DNA of 10,989 bases from Actinomycetota bacterium (lineage in GTDB: Bacteria; Zhuqueibacterota; Zhuqueibacteria; Residuimicrobiales; Krinioviventaceae): positions 1 through 10,989 of the forward strand of contig JAACEJ010000062.1 of NCBI GenBank assembly GCA_011682565.1, in the 5' to 3' direction. Positions 1 through 5,515 of the stretch are shown here, piece by piece; position 1 is the stretch's first letter, and each line of letters begins with the position of its first letter. The position numbers and the translations under genes were made by a program. The notes under the pieces were generated by a model, which saw only the letters and a program-made list of their open reading frames with translations, was not told where the DNA came from and did no database searches.

Positions 1-103
1 TTTATTGTTTCAGCCCGATAGTTTAAAACTATGGACTTTAGTCCAAGACTTTCAGTTGCAACTCAAATGTCGTATATTCTCCTTAAAATAGTTGAGGAGA
101 AAA

Positions 104-535
104 ATGAATAAATATCGTTATAGTGGTCATACGGTAACACGATTAACAGTCCATTTAGTGTGGGTAACAAAATATCGTTACAAAGTGCTTTCAGGAGATA
201 TCCAGAAGCGTTGTCGAGAATTACTAATCCAGATTTGCGATTCGGAGGATGTTCGGATATTGAATGGAGTAGTAAGCAAGGATCACATCCACATGCATAT
301 AGAATATCCACCATCGCTTAGCCTGAGCAATTTGGTAAAACGTCTCAAAGGTCGCAGTTCCAGACTGCTGCAACGAGAATATACGGAGTTGCATAAGCGC
401 TATTGGGGCAAGCATCTTTGGGCAATCGGTTATGGTGGCTGGAGCACGGGTAATATAACGGACAAAGTAGTTGAAGAATACTTGAAGCACCATAAGACAT
501 CAGCCAATGACAAAGATAATTTTGAGCTTGAATAA
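104..535 (+). CDS. tnpA: IS200-type Y1 (HUH) transposase TnpA
   Basis: This 143-residue protein has the usual size of IS200/IS605 TnpA, which cuts and rejoins single-stranded DNA through a 5'-phosphotyrosine intermediate. The HUH metal-binding motif is seen as DHIHMH (residues 60-65; H61 and H63 are the likely pair). The catalytic tyrosine is probably Y126 in VEEYLKHH near the C-terminus. The N-terminal strand with HLVWVTKYR is typical of the family. The ATG at 104 is chosen because GAGGAG (94-99) lies at good spacing; the upstream TTG at 92 overlaps that site. The gene looks intact. Its stop codon abuts the right-end hairpin. It lies just upstream of DGR target 1 and probably has no functional link to it. 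Confidence 0.93.
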   Translation: MNKYRYSGHTVTRLTVHLVWVTKYRYKVLSGDIQKRCRELLIQICDSEDVRILNGVVSKDHIHMHIEYPPSLSLSNLVKRLKGRSSRLLQREYTELHKRYWGKHLWAIGYGGWSTGNITDKVVEEYLKHHKTSANDKDNFELE

Positions 536-550
536 GGGACTTTCAGTCCC
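536..550 (+). repeat. Right-end hairpin of the IS200-like element
   Basis: GGGACT and AGTCCC pair around a TTC loop, starting on the base after the TnpA stop codon. Its position suggests a transposase-recognised subterminal hairpin, possibly also acting as a terminator. No T-run follows, so termination is only a guess. A second hairpin (559-579, 8-bp stem, TTGCA loop) follows it. Confidence 0.55.
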
Positions 551-616
551 AATAAAACCTATGCACTTGCAGTGCATAGTCGTTTAGTGAATTGGGGACT
601 CGACGAGGGATTTGCC

Positions 617-1141
617 ATGAAACTCATCAGAATTTTCTTATCATCTCCGGGAGATGTGCAGGATGAACGTGATCGCGTCCATTTTGTCGTCAATCAATTG
701 AATCGAATGCTCGGGGATCGGCTGAAATGCCGTCTGGAAGTGATTGATTGGCGCACGCATGTGGCGCCGGACATGGGGCGGCCGCAGGACATCATCAATA
801 AGCAGATCAACGACTATGATATTTTTGTCGGCATTATGTGGAAACGCTTCGGCACGCCGACCGGTGAGGCCGACTCCGGCACGGAAGAAGAATTTAACAT
901 CGCCGATAAAAATTGGCACGCTTATGAGCGCCCACGGATTCTTTTCTATTTTAATCAGAAACCCTACATGCCGAAAAGCTCGGGCGAAATGCAGCAATTC
1001 GCAAAGGTCATTGCCTTTAAAGAAAGTTTGCAATCTGAAAGAGGCCTGATTTGGGAATATGATGGGTGCGGAACAGTTCCGCGATTTTTTATTGGAGCAC
1101 CTTACAAAAGTCGTGTACGAATTTTTTCCAACGCAACATGA
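617..1141 (+). CDS. DGR target 1, 5' part: DUF4062 (TIR-like) domain, frameshifted from its NACHT partner
   Basis: This is the N-terminal part of the first diversified target. It begins with KLIRIFLSSPGDVQDERDRV, a good match to the start of DUF4062, a TIR-related domain often found at the N-terminus of bacterial NACHT and other STAND proteins, where it is thought to act as effector or signalling module. GIMWKRFGTPTGEADSGTEE continues the domain. The ATG at 617 follows GAGG (605-608) at good spacing; a more upstream ATG at 572 lies in the IS200 end hairpin and is unlikely. The family-like sequence runs to WEYDG (ending at 1066). Beyond that, this frame gives an unrelated tail of about 24 residues, while the natural continuation, AEQFRDFLLEHL, is in the +1 frame. 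Dropping the single T at 1067 restores one ~990-residue protein ending at 3590. As it stands, the DUF4062 domain would be separated from NACHT. Confidence 0.8.
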   Translation: MKLIRIFLSSPGDVQDERDRVHFVVNQLNRMLGDRLKCRLEVIDWRTHVAPDMGRPQDIINKQINDYDIFVGIMWKRFGTPTGEADSGTEEEFNIADKNWHAYERPRILFYFNQKPYMPKSSGEMQQFAKVIAFKESLQSERGLIWEYDGCGTVPRFFIGAPYKSRVRIFSNAT

Positions 1142-3590
1142 GAATATTCAGGCCACAAGTTTTACAAAATATCTCACCTTTTTAAAATCCGACTGCATCT
1201 ACATCGACATCCGCGGACTGGCCAGCGGCGAGGGTCGGGCGCATCAGTTCCGCATTGATGAACTTTATATCCCACTCAAGACGAGCAGCCGTTCGCTTAC
1301 AGACCGGTCAGGGAAAAAGGCGCGTGATGCAAAAGCCGGTTTGCATGAGGCGCAGGAAATTTTACTCAACGAAGCCCTGGTGGACAAGCCGCTCATCATC
1401 CGCGGCGAACCCGGCGCCGGCAAAACGACTTTTATGCGCCTGCTCACCTTTACGCTCTGTTCCACCTGGCTTGGCGAACCGGTGCGTGTCGCCGCGGCCG
1501 ATATATCCTGGCCGGATCAGCCGCCGCTGCCGATTTTTGTACGCATGGGCGCGCTGACCGAATTTTTGCGCCGACAGCGGCACGCCGGATCAGCCGCTCT
1601 ACCAATCAAAGATCACAGCCCGGAATGTTTGCTGCGCTATCTTGAGGCGCAGTCGCAGGAAAATGCATGGCATGTGAGTGTCGACGACTTTCGCCGAAAA
1701 CTCGATGGCGGACGCTGTCTCATCCTCCTCGACGGCCTCGACGAAGCGCCGGACGCCGACATGCGCGAGCAGATGAGCGATCTGGCCGCCAACATCCTCA
1801 AAGCCTATCCGGGCAACCAGGTGGTGCTCACCAGCCGGCCGCCCGCCCTGACCGCTGACGTTATGCCTGCCGGATTTTCCCTGGTGGACATCCTGCCGCT
1901 CGATGACGACGCCATGAAATCATTTTTGCAGCACTGGTGCACAGCGCTTTATCCTGATGCACCGGACAAGGCGGAAAAGTACCGCCGGGAGCTGACCCTT
2001 GCGCTCACCGCCAGGCCGGAAATTCGCCGCATGGCGAGAACGCCGGTCATGCTGACGGCCCTTGCCGTGGTGCACTGGAACGAGCATCAGTTGCCGGAAC
2101 AGCGATTCGAGTTGTATGAATCCATTCTCACCTGGCTGCTGCGGGCGCGCAAGGATCGCCCCGGCCGTTTGAAAGCCGACGCCTGTCGCATGTTGCTGCA
2201 AAAACTGGCGTTGGCCATGTTCACCCATCCTGAAGGGCGGCAGCGCAGCGTCGGGCTGGACTGGGCGGCGAAAACTTTGTCGCCATTTTTTAAGGCGACC
2301 GAAGGAAAAAGCGCCAAACAGCAGGCCGAATACTTTATTCGCGACGAGATGGTGGACAGCGGCGTCATTGTCCGGCGCGACAACACGCTGGAGTTCTGGC
2401 ACCTCAGTTTTCAGGAATATCTCGCCGCCTACGAGATTGCCGGGCTTGTGGAGGAGGATCAGGAAAAGCTGCTGTTTGAAAAGGAGCGCGTTTTCTCGCC
2501 CGAATGGCGTGAAACCGTTTTGTTGCTCGCCGGTGTGCTGCACAAGCAGGGCGTCAACAAGGTCAATCAGCTTGTCGACCTGATTCTGCACCATACGCCG
2601 CAGGAAAATAACGCTGATCTGCTGCCGCAGCAGGCGCGCAGCGTCGCCCTGCTCGGCGGCATACAGCATGATCTGAGCACGTTGGACTACAAACCGGACA
2701 ACAAAGCCTACGACGCCGTGATTCGCCGCGTCGAGGGCATTTTTGATGTAAAAACTTTTCGCGCCGTTCCCGCCGCCATTCGCAGCTATGCCGCCGATGC
2801 CCTGGCGCTGGTCGGCGATCCGCGCTTTGACGAGATCGAATGGATCGATGTGCCTGGCGGCGAGTTCTGGATGGGCGCGCAAGAAACAGACGAAAATGGG
2901 CGGAATTATGACTCGGATGCATATGGTGATGAAGAACCGGTTCATCAAGTAAAATTAACTGGTTTTAAAATCAGCCGGTATCCCACAACCGCCGCGCAGT
3001 ATAAAAAATTCATCGAGGCGGATGGCTATAAAAATAAAGAGTTCTGGAAAACGGACGGTTTTGAAGAAATCCAGGCGCCCCGCGAGTGGGACGAGCAACT
3101 GCTGCACCCTGGACGCCCGATTGTCAACGTGAGCTGGTACGAAGCCGCGGCCTTTGCCGCCTGGTGCGGCGGGTGCTTGCCGAGCGAAGCCGAATGGGAG
3201 TATGCCGCGCGTGGTGTGGCCTATCGCAAATGGCCGTGGGGCGACACAGAGCCGGACGCGGATCGGTGCAACTTTGAGGATACAAAGCTCAGCGAGCCGT
3301 CGCCGGCGGGCATTTTCCCTGAAAATGTCTCACCTTTCGGCCTCGTGGACATGGCCGGCAATGTCTGGGAATGGTGTCTGGATGGGTACAGTAAGGAGTA
3401 TTACCAACAGTGTCAGAAACAGGGAACAGTTGTAAATCCGCGCGGGCCGGAAAAAGGAGACGCAGCCGTCCTCCGGGGCGGTTCCTTCATCGATGATGCT
3501 CAGTACCTGCGTTGTGCGCTCCGCGACGGGAAGGATCCGTTCAAGAGGTATGACCTTATCGGGTTTCGTGTCGTGCTGTCCCCCCACTAA
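1059..3590 (+). CDS. DGR target 1, main part: NACHT NTPase with C-terminal FGE-sulfatase/lectin-fold variable domain
   Basis: This is the larger part of target 1. Numbering from the ATG at 1059 (843 residues), the first ~35 residues finish the DUF4062 domain. NACHT follows, with Walker A GEPGAGKTT (about 116-124) and Walker B LILLDGLDEA (D225), then VVLTSRP as sensor and a helical region to about 590. From IEWIDVPGGEFWMGAQ (about 590) to the end is an FGE-sulfatase (SUMF1-like) C-type-lectin fold, with VNVSWYEAAAFAAWCGG, LPSEAEWEYAARG and MAGNVWEW. The last ~40 residues, from AAVLRGGS to VVLSPH, are VR1. NACHT proteins oligomerise on sensing a ligand, so the lectin-like end is probably the sensor and the DGR its source of variation. 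This ATG is probably not the original start, because it lies inside the domain; it would be used only if the frame break at 1067 is real. The protein is probably cytoplasmic, since no signal peptide is seen. Confidence 0.88.
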   Translation: MMGAEQFRDFLLEHLTKVVYEFFPTQHENIQATSFTKYLTFLKSDCIYIDIRGLASGEGRAHQFRIDELYIPLKTSSRSLTDRSGKKARDAKAGLHEAQEILLNEALVDKPLIIRGEPGAGKTTFMRLLTFTLCSTWLGEPVRVAAADISWPDQPPLPIFVRMGALTEFLRRQRHAGSAALPIKDHSPECLLRYLEAQSQENAWHVSVDDFRRKLDGGRCLILLDGLDEAPDADMREQMSDLAANILKAYPGNQVVLTSRPPALTADVMPAGFSLVDILPLDDDAMKSFLQHWCTALYPDAPDKAEKYRRELTLALTARPEIRRMARTPVMLTALAVVHWNEHQLPEQRFELYESILTWLLRARKDRPGRLKADACRMLLQKLALAMFTHPEGRQRSVGLDWAAKTLSPFFKATEGKSAKQQAEYFIRDEMVDSGVIVRRDNTLEFWHLSFQEYLAAYEIAGLVEEDQEKLLFEKERVFSPEWRETVLLLAGVLHKQGVNKVNQLVDLILHHTPQENNADLLPQQARSVALLGGIQHDLSTLDYKPDNKAYDAVIRRVEGIFDVKTFRAVPAAIRSYAADALALVGDPRFDEIEWIDVPGGEFWMGAQETDENGRNYDSDAYGDEEPVHQVKLTGFKISRYPTTAAQYKKFIEADGYKNKEFWKTDGFEEIQAPREWDEQLLHPGRPIVNVSWYEAAAFAAWCGGCLPSEAEWEYAARGVAYRKWPWGDTEPDADRCNFEDTKLSEPSPAGIFPENVSPFGLVDMAGNVWEWCLDGYSKEYYQQCQKQGTVVNPRGPEKGDAAVLRGGSFIDDAQYLRCALRDGKDPFKRYDLIGFRVVLSPH
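3463..3582 (+). repeat. DGR variable repeat VR1 (target 1)
   Basis: These 120 nt align without gaps to the template repeat at 5184-5303 and form the 3' end of target 1, up to 5 nt before its stop codon. By hand alignment there are 15 differences at TR adenines (changed to G, T or C) and 7 at non-adenine positions. The conserved 3' core GTCGTGCTGTCCC corresponds to the initiation-of-mutagenic-homing (IMH) end. In the protein, template asparagines become I, D, Y, K, F and L, at positions expected on the ligand-binding face of the lectin fold. The non-adenine differences make this copy older than VR2, or derived from a different TR version. Confidence 0.92.
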
Positions 3591-3618
3591 TCTGGTCTCT
3601 GTATCTCTGGAATCGTAC

Positions 3619-3653
3619 AGACACCGGATGCCCGTTAGGGCTCCCGGTTGTCT
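3619..3653 (+). repeat. REP-like palindrome type 1, copy 1 (36 nt past VR1)
   Basis: AGACACCGGA at the left pairs with CCGGTTGTCT at the right, with one bulged base, and GCCC pairs with GGGC around a 4-nt loop. The same unit recurs at 3712-3744, 8425-8458, 9115-9147 and 9209-9242. This copy and the one at 8425 lie just past VR1 and VR2, where DGRs commonly have a hairpin or cruciform that helps homing. It could serve that role or simply be a RAYT-mobilised REP. Confidence 0.8.
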
Positions 3654-3662
3654 GAGGAGAAC

Positions 3663-3709
3663 GTCCGACACCCGGAGTCCTCACTGTCGCTCGGACATCC
3701 GGGGTCGGC
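3663..3709 (+). repeat. REP-like palindrome type 2, copy 1
   Basis: CCGAC, CCCGGA and GTCC on the left pair in order with GGAC, TCCGGG and GTCGG on the right, with single bulged A residues, giving about 15 paired bases around a 12-nt loop. It sits between two type 1 units. Related copies are at 9068-9110 and 9159-9207. Alternating units of two kinds resemble the BIMEs (mosaic elements of paired REPs) of other bacteria. Confidence 0.78.
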
Positions 3710-3711
3710 GA

Positions 3712-3744
3712 AGACACCGGATGCCTGCCAAGGATCCGGTTGTC
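3712..3744 (+). repeat. REP-like palindrome type 1, copy 2, upstream of the reverse transcriptase
   Basis: This is the same hairpin unit as at 3619-3653, with a slightly different inner stem. The conserved tail following it, GAGGAGA, supplies the Shine-Dalgarno sequence of the reverse transcriptase start at 3759. A stable hairpin directly before the ribosome site could reduce or shape RT translation, but that is inference. Confidence 0.78.
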
Positions 3745-3758
3745 TGAGGAGAAGTAAC

Positions 3759-4487
3759 ATGAACATGACATTTGATCAGTTGACAAGCTGGGACAACCTG
3801 TTTTATGCGTGGCGGCGGGCGTCAAAAAGCAAGAGAAGTCAAGGTTCGACGGCGGCGTTTGAATTCAATCTGGAGGAAAATTTGCAGCGCCTGCAATCCG
3901 GGCTGCAGAACCAGACATATAGCCCCGGTGCATATTCATCGTTTTATATACACGAGCCTAAAAAGCGTCTCATTTCCGCGGCGCCGTTTCGCGATCGGGT
4001 TGTGCATCACGCACTGTGCCAGATCATCGAGCCTGTTTTTGAAAAAAGCTTTATCTTTGATTCCTATGCCAACAGACTCGGCAAGGGCACGCATCGAGCC
4101 TTGAATCGGGCGCAGTTTTTTTCACGACGGTTTCGCTATGTTTTGCAATGCGACGTCGAACAGTTTTTTCCGGCCATTGATCATCAAGTGCTTTATTCTA
4201 TCATTGCCGCAAAAATTAAGGATGCGGATATTTTGTGGCTCATCAAAAAAATATTGCAAAGCGGCGTTGATGTTTTATCCGAAGAATATGAGATGTCCTA
4301 CTTCCCGGGAGACGATCTCTTTGCGCCGCTGCGGCCGCGCGGTCTGCCCATCGGCAATCTGACCAGTCAGTTTTGGGCCAACTGCTTTCTCAATCCTTTT
4401 GATCATTTTGTCAAACGCGAGTTGCGCTGTCCGGCTTATCTCCGTTATGTTGATGATTTTTTGCTCTTTTCAAATTCAAAAAAATAG
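3759..4487 (+). CDS. DGR reverse transcriptase, N-terminal part ending at an in-frame TAG
   Basis: This group-II-intron-related reverse transcriptase would make the adenine-mutated cDNA from the TR RNA. Fingers and palm motifs are all visible: AAPFRDRVVHHAL (motif 1), GKGTHRA (motif 2), LQCDVEQFF with the first catalytic aspartate D132 (motif 3), GLPIGNLTSQ (195-204; the GxxxSQ form marks DGR enzymes) and YVDDF (230-234, catalytic D232 and D233). The ATG at 3759 has AGGAG at 3747-3751. Residue 243 is a TAG stop, and the same frame then continues with clear RT sequence to 4826, so only one codon is wrong. The truncated 242-residue product keeps the catalytic triad but lacks motif 7 and the thumb, so it is probably inactive unless the stop is read through. 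Confidence 0.93.
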   Translation: MNMTFDQLTSWDNLFYAWRRASKSKRSQGSTAAFEFNLEENLQRLQSGLQNQTYSPGAYSSFYIHEPKKRLISAAPFRDRVVHHALCQIIEPVFEKSFIFDSYANRLGKGTHRALNRAQFFSRRFRYVLQCDVEQFFPAIDHQVLYSIIAAKIKDADILWLIKKILQSGVDVLSEEYEMSYFPGDDLFAPLRPRGLPIGNLTSQFWANCFLNPFDHFVKRELRCPAYLRYVDDFLLFSNSKK

Positions 4488-4826
4488 TTGTGGAACTGGA
4501 AAGCGGCGATCATAAAGCGACTGCATAGATTCCGTTTGACAATTCATAAAAACAGGGCGCAGGTGCGGCCAACGGTGGCAGGACTGCCCTTTCTTGGATT
4601 CGTGCTATATCCAACGCATCGTCTGCTCAAGCGACGCAAGGGTGTGCATTTTCGCAGACAATTGAAAGCGAAGCTGAACGCTTTTTACGCCGGCAGCATC
4701 ACCTTTGAGCAATTAAAAGCTACGATTCTTGGCTGGATCAATCACGTATCATACGGCGACACATGGGGGTTGCGGCGCACGTTATTTGATGACCTGAAAA
4801 TAAGCTTTGCCGAGGTTAAACCATGA
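4488..4826 (+). pseudogene. DGR reverse transcriptase, C-terminal part (in frame after the TAG)
   Basis: This continues the RT in the same frame directly after the TAG at 4485-4487. LPFLGFVLYPTHRLLKRR is the region after the active site (motif 7), and FRRQLKAKLNAFY with ILGWINHVSYGDTWGLRR is typical of the thumb end of DGR RTs. The full reading is 355 residues, a normal DGR RT length. No ribosome site precedes it, so separate translation is unlikely, although a TTG sits at 4488. Its stop codon overlaps the avd start as ATGA (4823-4826), a sign of translational coupling. The coding sequence is otherwise undamaged, so the nonsense mutation is either recent, suppressed, or an assembly error. Confidence 0.88.
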
Positions 4827-5032
4827 GTGAAGAAATGGTTATATTTAGCAAGACCTACGATTTTATTGTCTGGCTGATACCGCAATCAATGAAATTTCCC
4901 AAAAGCCAGCGATTTATTGTGACAAAGCGATTGCAAGATGCTGTGCTCAATTTTTATGAAAAAATAAATCACGCTAATAAATATCGGGACAATTATCGTC
5001 GTCGCTATTTATTTGCCGCTGATCTTGAATGA
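4823..5032 (+). CDS. avd: Avd-like DGR accessory protein, N-terminal part ending at an in-frame TGA
   Basis: In known DGRs, Avd is a small basic four-helix-bundle protein that forms a ring, binds the RT and the DGR RNA, and is needed for cDNA synthesis. Here the position (overlapping the RT stop by 4 nt, directly upstream of TR), the size and residues such as FSKTYDFIVWLIPQSMKFPK and FIVTKRLQDAVLNFYEKI fit the first two helices. The reading frame stops at TGA (5030-5032) after 69 residues. The same frame continues with INFYLRLVHQ and LGRLLGGWIKAS, the usual last helices, to TAG at 5180-5182. The full reading is 119 codons, a normal Avd length. The identification rests on context and pattern, since Avd sequences are poorly conserved. 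Confidence 0.83.
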   Translation: MSEEMVIFSKTYDFIVWLIPQSMKFPKSQRFIVTKRLQDAVLNFYEKINHANKYRDNYRRRYLFAADLE

Positions 5033-5182
5033 AACGCGATTAATTTTTATCTTCGCTTGGTCCATCAATGGGCCTGGCTGTCGGACGGCCAATATTTTCA
5101 CGCCGCGAAAATGACTGCTGAATTGGGCAGACTGCTCGGCGGATGGATCAAAGCTTCAAAAATAAAAGGGCGGGACAAATAG
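5033..5182 (+). pseudogene. Avd-like protein, C-terminal part (in frame after the TGA)
   Basis: This stretch lies in the same frame as 4823-5032. NAINFYLRLVHQWAWLSDGQ and HAAKMTAELGRLLGGWIKAS match the third and fourth helices expected of an Avd. It has no start codon or ribosome site of its own near its beginning, so it is probably not translated unless the TGA is read through. Its TAG stop (5180-5182) overlaps the first base of the TR, placing the template at the 3' end of the RT-avd message. Confidence 0.8.
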
Positions 5183-5303
5183 ACAGCCGTCCTGCGGGGC
5201 GGTTCCTACAACAATAATGCACAGAATGTGCGTTGTGCGACCCGCAACAGGAACAATCCGAACAACAGGAATGACAATATCGGGTTCCGTGTCGTGCTGT
5301 CCC
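5182..5303 (+). repeat. DGR template repeat TR
   Basis: These 122 nt match VR2 (8252-8373) without gaps and VR1 (3463-3582) over 120 nt. The TR contains 32 adenines, mostly in AAC and AAT codons when read in the frame of the VRs (NNN, NRNNPNNRNDN). Mutating the adenines of AAY codons cannot create a stop codon, a hallmark of DGR templates. The 3' end GTCGTGCTGTCCC is shared with the VRs and then diverges (ACGCC here, CCCGC or CCCAC in the VRs), as expected for IMH* versus IMH. The TR lies downstream of RT and avd, in the same direction, so it is probably copied from the 3' part of their transcript or from its own promoter within avd. Confidence 0.96.
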
Positions 5304-5451
5304 ACGCCTTTCTCTCCGGAAATGTGACGCAACCATTGGACGTTGCGCCGCCGAGGACAAATGCGGCGTTGTCCTGTCCCGGCCGCGCTCCATTGCTCGG
5401 AGCCGGGCATATATAAAAAATGGCCGCCCCCTGGCTTTGGCCTGGGGCGGC
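5304..5451 (+). ncRNA. Structured 3' spacer of the DGR RNA
   Basis: No gene is credible between the TR and target 2. The stretch instead holds three hairpins: AGGACAA with TTGTCCT (5354-5375), CCCGG/CTCC with GGAG/CCGGG (5378-5407), and GCCGCCCC with GGGGCGGC (5423-5451). In studied DGRs the spacer next to TR folds with Avd and RT and primes cDNA synthesis, so a similar role is inferred here. The extent and the presence of an RNA are not shown by the sequence alone. Confidence 0.5.
5423..5451. terminator. GC-rich hairpin, possible terminator between DGR RNA and target 2
   Basis: GCCGCCCC pairs perfectly with GGGGCGGC, with a further GGC/GCC pairing around a TTTG loop. On the + strand no T-run follows. 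On the - strand the hairpin is followed by a run of six T (the A-run at 5415-5420), so it looks better as a terminator of antisense transcription into TR. It may still end or protect the DGR RNA. Confidence 0.55.
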
Positions 5452-5515
5452 TGGATTTCACTTTGATTCTTCATTGCTTTTAAAAGTTCACCCTAAAGCT
5501 TAGACGGAGGATTTG

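Larger units (their letters stand above)
32..579 (+). mobile_element. IS200/IS605-like insertion sequence (approximate limits)
   Basis: The element consists of one Y1 transposase gene with small hairpins on both sides, as in IS200-type elements, which move as single strands and lack terminal inverted repeats. On the left are a 6-bp-stem hairpin with a TT loop (32-45) and a perfect 10-nt palindrome (54-63). On the right are a hairpin directly after the transposase stop (536-550) and an 8-bp-stem hairpin (559-579). The 10-mer GACTTTCAGT occurs at both ends (47-56 and 538-547). There is no tnpB gene. The exact ends are not known, because IS200 elements make no target duplication and no empty site is visible here. 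Confidence 0.7.

Noticed and set aside
572..616. Earlier ATG at 572 for target 1
   Set aside because: It lies within the IS200 right-end hairpin, and the encoded residues are not part of DUF4062. The ATG at 617 has a ribosome site and starts the domain.
1920..2948. Long antisense reading frame (342 codons) opposite target 1
   Set aside because: It lies opposite well-conserved NACHT and FGE sequence in a GC-rich gene, has no recognisable domain, and is a typical codon-bias shadow.
3619..3754. Direct and inverted repeats that might be a CRISPR array
   Set aside because: The units are palindromes of two alternating types without unique spacers of constant length, and they recur beside a RAYT gene.
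3648..3758. Upstream extension of the reverse transcriptase frame
   Set aside because: It runs through the REP palindromes, has no ribosome site and does not resemble RT. The ATG at 3759 with AGGAG is better.
4485..5032. Alternative genetic code with TAG and/or TGA read as sense
   Set aside because: Both codons also act as terminators in this window: TGA ends RT (4824-4826) and GH28, and the avd reading ends at TAG (5180-5182).
5228..5416. Small open reading frame through the TR
   Set aside because: It arises because the TR has the coding pattern of the VRs. Its frame through the TR is not the VR frame, and no ribosome site is seen.
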